A stretch of DNA of 64,000 nt. Origin: Wenjunlia tyrosinilytica (GTDB lineage: Bacteria > Actinomycetota > Actinomycetes > Streptomycetales > Streptomycetaceae). How positions within the stretch are numbered: position 1 is the first letter of the stretch; each line of letters begins with the position of its first letter. Of this stretch, positions 7,998 through 15,799 are shown piece after piece. The position numbers and the translations under genes were made by a program. Location: assembly GCF_014646055.1 (NCBI RefSeq), contig NZ_BMMS01000019.1, positions 62,001 through 126,000 on the forward strand. The letters are read 5' to 3'. The notes beneath the pieces were generated by a model. It did no database searches. It was not told the DNA's origin and worked only from the letters and a program-made list of their open reading frames with translations.

Positions 7998-9161
7998 TCA
8001 CGCGCTGCTCACCAAGGCATACGCCTGCTGTGCGATCTCCAGCTCCTCGTCGGTCGGGACGACGGCCACGGCCACGCGGCTGCCGTCGGTTGAGATCAGT
8101 CGTGCCGAGTCGTCGCGCACCGCGTTGCGGACCGCGTCCACTTCGATGCCCAGCGCCCCGAGGCCCTGCAGTGCCGCCTGCCGGACGGCGGCCGAATTCT
8201 CTCCGACGCCCGCGGTGAACGCCACGGCGTCCACCGTGCCCCCGGTTTCCGCCGCGAGCACGGCGAAGTATGCACCGATGTACTTGCGAAGGCGGTGGGT
8301 GTACACGTCGAATGCGAGTTGAGCCGCCGCGTCCCCGGCCGCCATCCGCCGGCCGATCTCGCGCATGTCGTTGTCCCCGCACAGCCCCAGCAGGCCGCTC
8401 CTGCGGTTGAGCAGGGAGTCCACGGCGTCCGTTGACATGCCGGCGACCCTGGTCAGATGGAACACGATCCCCGCGTCCAGGTCACCCGAGCGGGTGCCCA
8501 TGACCAGGCCCTCCAGCGGGGTCAGGCCCATTGAGGTCTCGACACACCGCCCTCCGGCCACGGCGGACGCGCTCGCGCCGTTGCCGAGGTGCAGCACCAC
8601 CGAGTTGACCTCGGAGGGGTCCTTGCCCAGCAGCCGCGCGGTGGCGCGGGAGACATAGGCGTGGGAGGTGCCGTGGAAGCCGTAGCGGCGCACACCGTAC
8701 TTGTCCGCGACCGCGGTGTGGATCGCGTACCGCGCGGCGTACTCCGGCATCGTCGCGTGGAAGGCGGTGTCGAAGACCGCCACCTGCGGCAGATCCGGGC
8801 GCAGTGACCGGGCGACCTCCAGGCCCGCGATATTGGCGGGGTTGTGCAGGGGCGCCAGCGGGACGAGCCCGCGGATCGTCTCCAGTACCTCGTCGGTCAC
8901 CAGCGTCGGTTCGGTGAACGCGGTGCCGCCGTGCACCACACGGTGGCCCACCGCGGCAAGCTCCGCGGACTCCAGACCCAGCCCCTGCCCGTCCAGCTCA
9001 CGGGCGACGATGCGCAGGGCCTCGCGATGGTCGGCCACCGCTCCCTCGCCGATCCGCTCGACGATCCCCGCGGCCGCGCGGGACTTGTCGGCCATGTCGA
9101 TGAGCTGGTACTTCACCGACGAGGAACCGGAGTTCAGGACGAGGACCCGGGTGGGCTTCAC
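7998..9161 (-). CDS. ackA: Acetate kinase
   Basis: A 387-residue acetate kinase catalysing acetyl phosphate + ADP <-> acetate + ATP. Motifs in order: NSGSSSVKY at residues 10-18, HRVVHGG, FDTAFH, YGFHGTSH, HLGNGAS, GTRSGDLD, TAGVGENS and the final TDEE. All expected active-site residues of the ASKHA fold are present. Start ATG 9161 follows GGAGGGGGAAGCGCC. The gene sits 78 bp downstream of pta; that gap holds repeated GGTCGCGGTC-like words. With Pta it completes overflow and re-assimilation of acetate. Confidence 0.95.
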   Translation of the reverse strand: MKPTRVLVLNSGSSSVKYQLIDMADKSRAAAGIVERIGEGAVADHREALRIVARELDGQGLGLESAELAAVGHRVVHGGTAFTEPTLVTDEVLETIRGLVPLAPLHNPANIAGLEVARSLRPDLPQVAVFDTAFHATMPEYAARYAIHTAVADKYGVRRYGFHGTSHAYVSRATARLLGKDPSEVNSVVLHLGNGASASAVAGGRCVETSMGLTPLEGLVMGTRSGDLDAGIVFHLTRVAGMSTDAVDSLLNRRSGLLGLCGDNDMREIGRRMAAGDAAAQLAFDVYTHRLRKYIGAYFAVLAAETGGTVDAVAFTAGVGENSAAVRQAALQGLGALGIEVDAVRNAVRDDSARLISTDGSRVAVAVVPTDEELEIAQQAYALVSSA

Positions 9162-9239
9162 TGGCGCTTCCCCCTCCTGGGGCTTGCTTTCGCGTTCTTC
9201 TCTCGGTGGCCGCGGTCCCGGTGGTCGCGGTCTCGATGG

Positions 9240-11522
9240 TCACAGCGACTGGGCCTGGATCGCCGTGATGGCCACGGTGTGGACGATGTCGGTGACCAGG
9301 GCGCCGCGCGACAGGTCGTTGACCGGTTTGCGGAGCCCCTGGAGCACCGGGCCGATGGCGACGGCGCCCGCCGAGCGCTGCACCGCCTTGTAGGTGTTGT
9401 TGCCCGTGTTCAGGTCGGGGAAGACCAGGACGGTGGCCCGGCCCGCCACGGGGGAGTCGGGGAGCTTGGTGGCGGCCACGGTGGGATCGACCGCCGCGTC
9501 GTACTGGATGGGGCCCTCGACCAGCAGGTCCGGGCGGCGCTCGCGCACGAGCTCGGTGGCCCTGCGCACCTTGTCGACGTCCGCCCCCGAGCCCGAGGTG
9601 CCGGTGGAGTACGACAGCAGGGCGACCCGGGGCTCCACACCGAACTGGGCGGCGGTGGCTGCCGAGGAGATGGCGATGCCCGCGAGCTGCTCGGCGTCGG
9701 GGTCGGGGTTGACGGCGCAGTCGGCGTAGGCGAGGACCTTGTCGGCCAGGCACATGAAGAACACCGAGGAGACGATCGACGCCCCTGGGGCCGTCCTGAT
9801 GATCTCGAATCCGGGGCGGATCGTGGCGGCCGTGCTGTGGACGGCGCCGGAGACCATGCCGTCGGCCAGGCCCTCGTGGACCATCAGCGTGCCGAAGTAG
9901 TTGACGTCCGCGACGACGTCCTGGGCCAGCTCCACGGTCATCCCCCGGTGCGCCCTGATCCGGGCGTACACCTCGGCGAAGCGCTCCCTCAGCGGGGAGG
10001 TCGAGGGGTCCACCACCCGGGCACGGGCCGGGCGGGCGGGGTCGAGGCCGGCCGGCCGTGAGGCGTCGGGGCCGAGGGCGTCGGTGCTGTCGGCGGAGGG
10101 GGAGTCGGCGGAGGGGGAGTGGGCGGAGGCGGAGTGGGCCGAGAGGGGGTTGGCGGCGAGGGAGTGGGCCGAGAGGGGATTGGCGGAGGGGGTGCCGGGT
10201 CCGGCGGCGTCGAGCCCGAGATCGATCCCCAGGTCGGCGATCCGCTTGCGGATCACCTCCTCGTCGCCGAGCAGGGTCAGATCGCACACATTGCGGCGCA
10301 GCAGCACCTCGGCGGCACGCAGCACCCGTTCCTCGGCCCCCTCGGGCAGCACCACATGCCTGCGGTCGGAGCGGGCGCGCTCCAGCAGCTCGTGCTCGAA
10401 CATCATCGGGGTGACCCGCTCGGTGCGCGAGACGGACAAGCGCCGGGTGAGCTCGGCGGTGTCCACATACAGCTCGAACAGGCCCAGCGCCATCTCGGCC
10501 TTCCTCGGGCTCGCCCCGGTCAGCCGTCCCTCCAGCGCGCTCAGGGATGTGGCGGTGGGGTAGCTCAGCGCCGGTACGGAGATCACGGGGGTGCCGGGGG
10601 CGAGGCGGGCGGCCAGCGCCGTGACATGGGCGGACGGCCGCTCGTCGAGGGTCAGCAGGATGCCCGCGATGGGCGGGGAGCCGGCCGCGTGGGCGGCCAG
10701 CGAGCCGATGATCAGATCCGCTCGGTCTCCGGGAGTGAGGACCAGGCACCCCTCGGTGAGGGCTTCGAGGAAACGGGGGAGCATGGCGCCCCCGATCACG
10801 ATGTCGCGTACGTCCCTGGCCAGGCCGTCCGCGTCCCCGAGCAGCACCTCGCCGCCGACCGCCTCCACCACCTGGGAGACGGTGGGGGCCGAGAGCGCGG
10901 GCTCGTCGGGCAGGGCGTAGACGGGTATGGGCGCCGACTCGTTCAGCGGACGGGCGACGGCGGCCCGGTCCCCGGGCGCGACCCGGTTGGCGATCATGGC
11001 GATGATGTCGCAGCCGAGGTCGTGGTAGGCCTGGTAGGCGTTGCGGACCTCGGCCCGCACGGACTCCGGGCTGTGTCCGAGCCCGCCGACGACCGGCAGG
11101 ACGGAGGAGCCGAACTCGTTCGCCAGGCGGGCGTTGAAGGCCAATTCCGCCGGGAGGTTGGTGTCGGCGAAGTCGGTGCCGAGGACCAGCACCACCTCGT
11201 GGTCGCGGGCCACGTCGTGGAAGCGTTCGACCAGCCGGGAGACCAGTTCGTCCGGTCCTGACTCGGCCTGGAGCTCGGCGGCCTCCTCGTACGTCGTGCC
11301 GTACAGGCGTGAGGGCGGCAGGTCGAGGCGGTAGCGGCCACGCAGGAGGTCGGCGGCGTGGTCGGTGCGGTAGCCCGTGGGGGAGCCGGGGTCGGCGTGC
11401 CGCAGCGGACGGAACAGCCCCACCCGGTCCACCTGGCGGGTGAGCAGGTCCATGACCCCGAGCTCGACGACCTGGCGGCCGTCGCCCCGCCCGATTCCCG
11501 TGATGTACACGCTGTGCGCCAC
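9240..11522 (-). CDS. pta: Phosphate acetyltransferase with a repetitive insert in the catalytic domain
   Basis: Converts acetyl-CoA + phosphate to acetyl phosphate + CoA. It has the long (type II) layout: an N-terminal P-loop/BioD-like domain (about 1-220), a DRTGG domain (about 220-340) and the PTA_PTB catalytic domain from about 375 to the end (VVLPEGAEERVLRA; HSTAATIRPG; FFMCLADKV; GATVLVFPDLNTGNNTYKA-type end). The start GTG 11522 (product VAHSVYITG) has GGGAGAG upstream; the frame continues further but without conserved sequence. At 760 residues it is about 60 longer than usual. The excess is a low-complexity block of SAHS/SADS/SANPL units at about residues 440-500, between the first strands of the catalytic domain (see findings). 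Confidence 0.93.
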   Translation of the reverse strand: MAHSVYITGIGRGDGRQVVELGVMDLLTRQVDRVGLFRPLRHADPGSPTGYRTDHAADLLRGRYRLDLPPSRLYGTTYEEAAELQAESGPDELVSRLVERFHDVARDHEVVLVLGTDFADTNLPAELAFNARLANEFGSSVLPVVGGLGHSPESVRAEVRNAYQAYHDLGCDIIAMIANRVAPGDRAAVARPLNESAPIPVYALPDEPALSAPTVSQVVEAVGGEVLLGDADGLARDVRDIVIGGAMLPRFLEALTEGCLVLTPGDRADLIIGSLAAHAAGSPPIAGILLTLDERPSAHVTALAARLAPGTPVISVPALSYPTATSLSALEGRLTGASPRKAEMALGLFELYVDTAELTRRLSVSRTERVTPMMFEHELLERARSDRRHVVLPEGAEERVLRAAEVLLRRNVCDLTLLGDEEVIRKRIADLGIDLGLDAAGPGTPSANPLSAHSLAANPLSAHSASAHSPSADSPSADSTDALGPDASRPAGLDPARPARARVVDPSTSPLRERFAEVYARIRAHRGMTVELAQDVVADVNYFGTLMVHEGLADGMVSGAVHSTAATIRPGFEIIRTAPGASIVSSVFFMCLADKVLAYADCAVNPDPDAEQLAGIAISSAATAAQFGVEPRVALLSYSTGTSGSGADVDKVRRATELVRERRPDLLVEGPIQYDAAVDPTVAATKLPDSPVAGRATVLVFPDLNTGNNTYKAVQRSAGAVAIGPVLQGLRKPVNDLSRGALVTDIVHTVAITAIQAQSL
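10020..10200 (-). repeat. Low-complexity coding repeat inside pta
   Basis: GGCGGAGGGGGAGTSGGC-type units repeat with variation at about 10078-10200 and encode SANPL/SAHS/SADS modules. The neighbouring part to 10020 is Pro/Ala/Arg-rich. The reading frame is preserved. Confidence 0.8.
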
Positions 11523-11644
11523 GCCTGCTCTCCCGTCTCCGGCTCGCTGCCGTGTGCTGCTCGTGCCGTCCCTCGTACCTGCTTCGTGCGGTCCTCTGTG
11601 GTCCTGCGGCCCGGCCCGGGCGGACCCCGGACGACTCCAATGCC

Positions 11645-11708
11645 GGTGGGCAAACCCGGTGGGCAAACCCGGTGGGCAAACCCGGTGGGCAAACCCGGTG
11701 GGCAAACA
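11645..11708. repeat. 13-bp tandem repeat, five copies
   Basis: GGTGGGCAAACCC repeats head to tail at 11645, 11658, 11671 and 11684, with a fifth copy at 11697 that diverges at its end. The array lies 123-186 bp upstream of the pta start. There are no spacers, so it is a minisatellite and not a CRISPR array. Confidence 0.95.
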
Positions 11709-11732
11709 AGGACGATTGTCCCTGGATCCCCC

Positions 11733-11761
11733 TTGACAGTACCGGTGCCGCTGGGTAAGTA
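11733..11761 (+). promoter_or_regulatory. Consensus-like sigma-HrdB promoter
   Basis: TTGACA (11733-11738), a 17-bp spacer, then TAAGTA (11756-11761), pointing at the phosphofructokinase remnant. It probably once drove pfk, whose remnant starts about 190 bp downstream. Confidence 0.55.
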
Positions 11762-11782
11762 GCTCGGTGGCCCTTGGTCCCT

Positions 11783-11808
11783 GACATGCCGGTCCGGACC
11801 GGCATGTC
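11783..11808. repeat. 26-bp perfect palindrome
   Basis: GACATGCCGGTCC (11783-11795) is followed directly by its exact reverse complement (11796-11808), with no loop. It lies about 15 bp downstream of the expected start site of the promoter at 11733. It could be an operator or a cruciform; the lack of a loop argues against a terminator. Confidence 0.8.
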
Positions 11809-11953
11809 CGGTCTCAGTGAATCGATCTCCGCGTTCGACCCCGGCGACCGTCCCCCGTCCCCGTCACCCTGCCCACCACGGCCCGCGGGATGCGGCCGGG
11901 ACCTGTGGAACGATGACTTTCCCGGTCAGGGCGATCGATCGGGGAGACCTGCT

Positions 11954-12350
11954 GTGCGCATCGGCGTCATGCCGTCGTCATGCGCATCGGCATCCCGACC
12001 AGCGGCGGCGACCGCGCCGGGCCGAACGCGGTGACCAGGTCCGCCGTGCACCGCGGGACGACCGAGCGCAACGCTCAAGACCGCGGCGGAGCCCCACCAG
12101 CGTGATGGTGGTGGAGGTGATGGGCCGTCATACGGAGTGGGTCACCCCGCGGGAGTCGGGCAGCAAGGACATCTTCGGCCAGGTGCGGTTCGCCGGGATC
12201 GGCAACCGCCTCGGCACGCGGTCGAGGCGGCGCGCAAGGGCGCGTTCGGGATGACGGCGCCGCGCGGCACGGCGATTTGAACTGGCGCCGCGCGGCGGCG
12301 GAGGTGGCCACCCGCCTGAAGACCGTTCCGCCGGAGCGCGTGGGACGGGG
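11954..12350 (+). pseudogene. Decayed 6-phosphofructokinase gene
   Basis: Fragments of an ATP/PPi-dependent phosphofructokinase appear in correct order but in different frames. First, ATG 11980 reads MRIGIPTSGGDRAGPNAV then TRSAVHRG, the N-terminal nucleotide-binding motif. Then about 12100-12150 reads VMVVEVMGRHTEWV, and about 12160-12215 reads KDIFGQVRFAGIGNRLGT. About 12213-12280 reads HAVEAARKGAFGMTAPRGTA, and about 12293-12340 reads AAEVATRLKTVPPER. The centre is deleted and at least three frame changes separate the pieces. A second RIGV-like start (GTG 11954, with GGGGAG upstream) precedes the first fragment in another frame. From memory, S. coelicolor has an intact pfk beside pta, so this is a local loss. 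Confidence 0.88.
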
Positions 12351-12398
12351 CCGAGTCGGTCGTCCAGCTCCATGACCGTCCCGGCCCCGCCCCGCGGT

Positions 12399-12462
12399 TC
12401 AGCCGTTGTACATGTCGGCCGCCGTCCGTGGCGGCCGTTGTCCGTGTCAGCCGTTGTACGTG
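12399..12462. repeat. Duplicated 3' end of the GH18 gene
   Basis: TCAGCCGTTGTAC plus flank occurs at 12399-12414 and again at 12447-12462, where it is the stop codon and last codons of the GH18 gene. The second copy lies 48 bp downstream of that stop and would encode a YNG-stop end. It is a short tandem duplication. Confidence 0.75.
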
Positions 12463-13487
12463 GCCAGCACCTTGGTGAAGTCGTACGTGTTCTGGCTGAT
12501 GCCGCTGCACGAGTCGGCGTCGGAACCGGAGCCGCACTTGCGGTCGCGGTTGACCGACCAGAAGCTGACCCGCGCCAGGTGGTGGCTGGTGGCGTAGGAG
12601 ACCATGGACTTGAAGTTGGCGAGCGAGACGGTCTCACCCGCGACGTCCGTCTTGCCGTTCATCGACGAGAAGCCGCTCTTGCGGTAGGCGGCGTCGGAGG
12701 AGAGGCCGTAGGCGCTCGCCACCGTGTTCTTCAGCCCGTCCACGGCCGACTTGGTGGCGGCGGCCATGTCCACGTTGCCCTCGTCGAAGTCGAACGGCAT
12801 GAGGGCCCAGCCGTCTATGTCCAGGCCGTTGGCCGCACCCCGCTTGACCAGGTCCTTGCCGTTGGAGTCCGGGCCGGAGCGGGTGGTGCCGAAGGTGACG
12901 TAGACGGTCACCCCGGGGTTGTTCGCCTTGATGATCTTCAGCGCGTCGACGACCCGCTCGCGGACGGTCGAGCTGGTGAACTCGCCCGCCTCGATGTCGA
13001 TGTCGATCGACTTGAGCTTCAGCGCGTTGATCGCCTTCTGGTAGGCCCCGGCGAGCGCCGTGGCCGACGAACACTTCTGGCCGAGCTTGTTGCCGCTCCA
13101 GCCGCCGAAGGAGACCGTGACGTCGCCGCCGGCGGCCCGGATCGCGTTGATTGTCGACTGGTCGGCGCCGCCCGTGAGCGCCCGGTCGCCGTCCCACTTG
13201 GGGTTGCACCCGCCGTCGGAGAGGATGAACGCCATGGTGAACTGCTTGATGCCGGTGGCGCTCATGACCGAGGTCGCCGACGGCGGGTTGCCCCAACCGA
13301 GGTAGAGGTAGGGGCCGTTGAGGCCGACCGGGCCGGCGAGCTTCGGCGCCGCCGCGGGGGCGCCCGCGTGGTTGGGGGAGGCCACGGCGGTGGCGCCCAG
13401 GGCGGCGCAGGCGGCGAGGCCGGTGGCGGCGGCCAGTGCCAACTTGCGCGGCCCCTTGCGGCGGGCAGCCTTGTTCTCACCGTTCAT
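12447..13487 (-). CDS. Secreted GH18-family glycoside hydrolase (chitinase-like)
   Basis: A 346-residue exported protein. A signal peptide covers residues 1-37 (basic KAARRKGPRK, hydrophobic LALAAATGLAACAALGATAV, ASP). The remainder is a GH18 TIM barrel: YLYLGWGN, VTVSFGGWSGN (about 123-133) and the catalytic strand IDIDIEAGEF (161-170). Asp164 and Glu166 keep the catalytic pair, but the first Asp of DxxDxDxE is Lys159. It therefore may be a divergent chitinase or endo-hexosaminidase. Start ATG 13487 has AGGAG 9 bases upstream. It follows the GH8 gene after 43 bp on the same strand and is probably co-transcribed, pointing to joint attack on chitin or chitosan. Confidence 0.85.
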   Translation of the reverse strand: MNGENKAARRKGPRKLALAAATGLAACAALGATAVASPNHAGAPAAAPKLAGPVGLNGPYLYLGWGNPPSATSVMSATGIKQFTMAFILSDGGCNPKWDGDRALTGGADQSTINAIRAAGGDVTVSFGGWSGNKLGQKCSSATALAGAYQKAINALKLKSIDIDIEAGEFTSSTVRERVVDALKIIKANNPGVTVYVTFGTTRSGPDSNGKDLVKRGAANGLDIDGWALMPFDFDEGNVDMAAATKSAVDGLKNTVASAYGLSSDAAYRKSGFSSMNGKTDVAGETVSLANFKSMVSYATSHHLARVSFWSVNRDRKCGSGSDADSCSGISQNTYDFTKVLATYNG

Positions 13488-13530
13488 ATCGCTGATCTCC
13501 TGTGTGGGGGGGGAAGGGCGGTGCCGGGAG

Positions 13531-14775
13531 TCACGGGGTCCAGTAGTTGTGTGTGACGACGAGCATCGACTGCAGCTGCACGCTGGTGGAGTAGTAGTCG
13601 GTGCTGCTGGGGGTGGTGGCGAGCATCTTCTTCCAGAGCGCGTCCAGCCATGCCTGGCTGCCCGAGTCGGTCATCGCCGAGACGGCGAACGGGGCGAAGA
13701 ACGCGGGCTCGTTGTTGCTGCTGAAGGCGCTGCCGTTGAGCTTGTAGCCGTCGTAGATCTTCGACGGATTGCCCGCGGTCTTGGTCTTGACCCAGGCATT
13801 GAGCTTGCGCGCGGCCGTCTTGGACTTGGCGTCGCCGTTGATGACCGCGTCGGAGCCGATGCGCCACGGGTCACGGCAGGCGTTCCAGTTGTAGTGGCCG
13901 TCGTGTTCGTCCTCCAGGACCTCGCCCGGCGCGGGCTTGGGGGTCGTGGTGGTGTTGACGACGAAGTCGGGGAGCAGGCCCGTGTCCGGGGCGTAGGAGG
14001 ACTGGAGGTTGGCGATGACGGTCTGGGTCTTGCTCAGGACGGCGTCCCAGGTGGTGTCGCCGGTGGCGGCCTTGAACGCCTTGAAGTGGCCGGCCATCCA
14101 GTCCGAGGTGCGGGAGATCTTGTCGTCGCTGCCGGAGGACCAGTCGCCGAGCTTCATCAGCTTGGTGCTGCTGTTGAGTTCGCTCGCCTTGATGGCGTTG
14201 ATCCTCTTCTTGGCCAGATCCAGGTAGTCGTTGGTGCCGTCGCTGCCCCACTGCTTGTCCGCGAGGAGGAGGCCGTAGGCGATGTCGAGGTCGCCGTCGG
14301 TGGCGGAGTCCGAGCCGTTGACGCTCTTGCAGCTCTTGTCCTGTTCGGCGGCGTGGAGGTTGGAGTTGTTCACCGACTTGTGCGCGAGGACGTACTTGAG
14401 GATGCCGTCGAAGATCTTCTTGGCGTCGGGGTCGGAGCCCGCCATGAGGGCGGTGATGACCATGCCGTAGCCCTGCGCCTCGGCGACGTAGGGGTGGTCG
14501 GCGTCGGCGGCGTAGACCTCGTACCAGCCGTTTCCGCAGTTCTGCTTGATGAAGTACGACTTCCACTTGTTGTAGAAGTTGACGACGGCCTTGTCGAGCA
14601 CCGCCTGATCGCCCGTGGGCTTGAGGGTGCCCGAGGCGTAGGAGAAGGAGTGGCTGCCGAAGGGAACGGCGGGCGTGTCGACGGCGCTCGCTCCCGGGGC
14701 GAGGCCGAGCCACGCACCTCCGCCGCAGATGACGGCGGTGGCGGTGAGGAGGGCTGTGGATTTGCGACTGGACAT
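13531..14775 (-). CDS. Secreted GH8 glycoside hydrolase, probable chitosanase
   Basis: A 414-residue exported enzyme with a signal peptide at residues 1-31 (SRKSTALLTATAVICGGGAW, APGASA). It has the GH8 (alpha/alpha)6 fold signatures. VAEAQGYGM carries the proton-donor Glu99, and SATDGDLDIAYGLL carries Asp160, Asp162 and Asp164. GH8 contains endoglucanases, lichenases, xylanases and chitosanases. Chitosanase is favoured because a palindrome at 14861-14879, 86 bp upstream of ATG 14775, resembles the operator I recall for the ROK repressor CsnR of actinobacterial chitosanase genes. Sequence alone cannot settle the substrate. The GH18 gene follows after 43 bp. Confidence 0.85.
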   Translation of the reverse strand: MSSRKSTALLTATAVICGGGAWLGLAPGASAVDTPAVPFGSHSFSYASGTLKPTGDQAVLDKAVVNFYNKWKSYFIKQNCGNGWYEVYAADADHPYVAEAQGYGMVITALMAGSDPDAKKIFDGILKYVLAHKSVNNSNLHAAEQDKSCKSVNGSDSATDGDLDIAYGLLLADKQWGSDGTNDYLDLAKKRINAIKASELNSSTKLMKLGDWSSGSDDKISRTSDWMAGHFKAFKAATGDTTWDAVLSKTQTVIANLQSSYAPDTGLLPDFVVNTTTTPKPAPGEVLEDEHDGHYNWNACRDPWRIGSDAVINGDAKSKTAARKLNAWVKTKTAGNPSKIYDGYKLNGSAFSSNNEPAFFAPFAVSAMTDSGSQAWLDALWKKMLATTPSSTDYYSTSVQLQSMLVVTHNYWTP

Positions 14776-14860
14776 CGAACCTCCATGCGAGGGCTGCCGT
14801 GTTCACGGGAGCTGGCGCGAGAGGAAGTTATCCAGCCGTCATGGCCTGTACAAGAGATAG

Positions 14861-14879
14861 GTTAGTAAAGTTTCCTAAC
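14861..14879 (-). promoter_or_regulatory. CsnR-like operator upstream of GH8
   Basis: GTTAGTAAAGTTTCCTAAC is a 19-bp palindrome with one mismatched pair, in an AT-rich island within very GC-rich flanks. It matches my recollection of the TTAGGAAAGTTTCCTAA-type operator bound by the ROK repressor CsnR at chitosanase genes. It would overlap or sit just upstream of the GH8-GH18 promoter. Confidence 0.6.
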
Positions 14880-15762
14880 GGTTACCCGGAAGCCAGTGGA
14901 CAAGGACCGGTTCGCGCCGCAGCCCCCGCCTGCGGCGGGCGTCCGGGGGAGCGTCGGGCGGCTGCGGCGGGGCTGGCGGCGCAGGGCAACGGTCGCACCT
15001 GCGGCGCGGTGAGCAGGCGGGAAGCGGCGCCTCTGTGGCGCGCGGCGGCGCCGACGGCGGTACCGGCGCAGGGGTGGGCGCAGGGGTGGGCGCCTGCGGC
15101 GTGCTGGTGGCGCGGGGAAGCGGTCGCGCCTGTGGCGCCCGCGCGCGATGAACCGCTTGCGCGGCGGCGGGGGATGGGTGCGGGGGTTCGTCGCCGACGC
15201 GCCACCGAAGCACAACGCCCGCGGCGGGTCGGCAGGTGGGCGCGGCGCGGGCCGATGTGGATCGGTGCGCCGACGACGGCGCCGGCACCGGCCGTGGAGG
15301 CGGCCAACCCGGCTCTGCCGGCGGCGGCGCGGTGGAGCCGACGGCCCGGCGGGTGCGCCGCGGCATCGGTCCGCGCCCGAGGGCGACGTGACGCGTGGTT
15401 GGCCGGGCGGCGCGGAGTCCGGGATTGGGGTGACCGGCGGTGTGCGGTGAGTCGGCGGCCGTGCGCGGGCGGAACGCCGCCCCGCAACCCTCGACGGCGC
15501 CGGGTGGCGAGCGGGCATGCTCACGCCGGCGAGCGGGCGCGCTTGCGCCGGCGGGCGGCCGAGCGGGTGCGACTCGGCGGCGGGACGCCGGCCCGAGTGG
15601 GCGGCGCCGAGTTCTGGTGTGCGCGGTGCCCGGCCCCCACTGCTTCCTTCACGAGGGGAGTGGCAGTCCCTCGCTCCTGCTCTCTCCTGCGCAACTCTCC
15701 CATGGCGAAGCACGGCCCTGGCGGGGTGCCGCCCCGATTGCCCTCCCGGCCCCGAAAGGGGT
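14880..15762. other. GC-extreme stretch without a recognisable gene
   Basis: About 880 bp dominated by GCGGC, GGCGC and GGTGGGCGC words, with local repeats such as GCGCAGGGGTGGGCGCAGGG at about 15067. Long open frames exist on both strands, but all translate to Arg/Pro/Ala-rich sequence with no conserved motif and no ribosome binding site. I see no gene here. Confidence 0.6.
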
Positions 15763-15799
15763 TCTCGGGGCCGCCGTCCTCACAGCGGCGGCCCCGAGA
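15763..15799 (-). terminator. Hairpin terminator downstream of the TenA-like gene
   Basis: TCTCGGGGCCGCCG (15763-15776) pairs exactly with CGGCGGCCCCGAGA (15786-15799): a 14-bp stem with a 9-nt loop. It lies 145 bp past the stop of the minus-strand gene that ends at 15945. Confidence 0.8.

Larger units (their letters stand above)
11523..11953. other. 431-bp region between pta and the pfk remnant
   Basis: Holds the pta leader, the 13-bp tandem array (11645-11708), a consensus forward promoter (11733-11761) and a 26-bp perfect palindrome (11783-11808). No credible gene is present. Confidence 0.7.

Noticed and set aside
11645..11708. Possible CRISPR array
   Set aside because: Repeats are 13 bp and directly adjacent with no spacers; it is a minisatellite.
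8998..11805. A 935-codon alternative frame over pta
   Set aside because: It is a shifted-frame shadow of pta and is Arg/Pro-rich; the real frame has all Pta motifs.
11783..11808. Palindrome as a transcription terminator
   Set aside because: Perfect symmetry with no loop would strain an RNA hairpin, and it lies just downstream of a promoter; treated as a possible operator.
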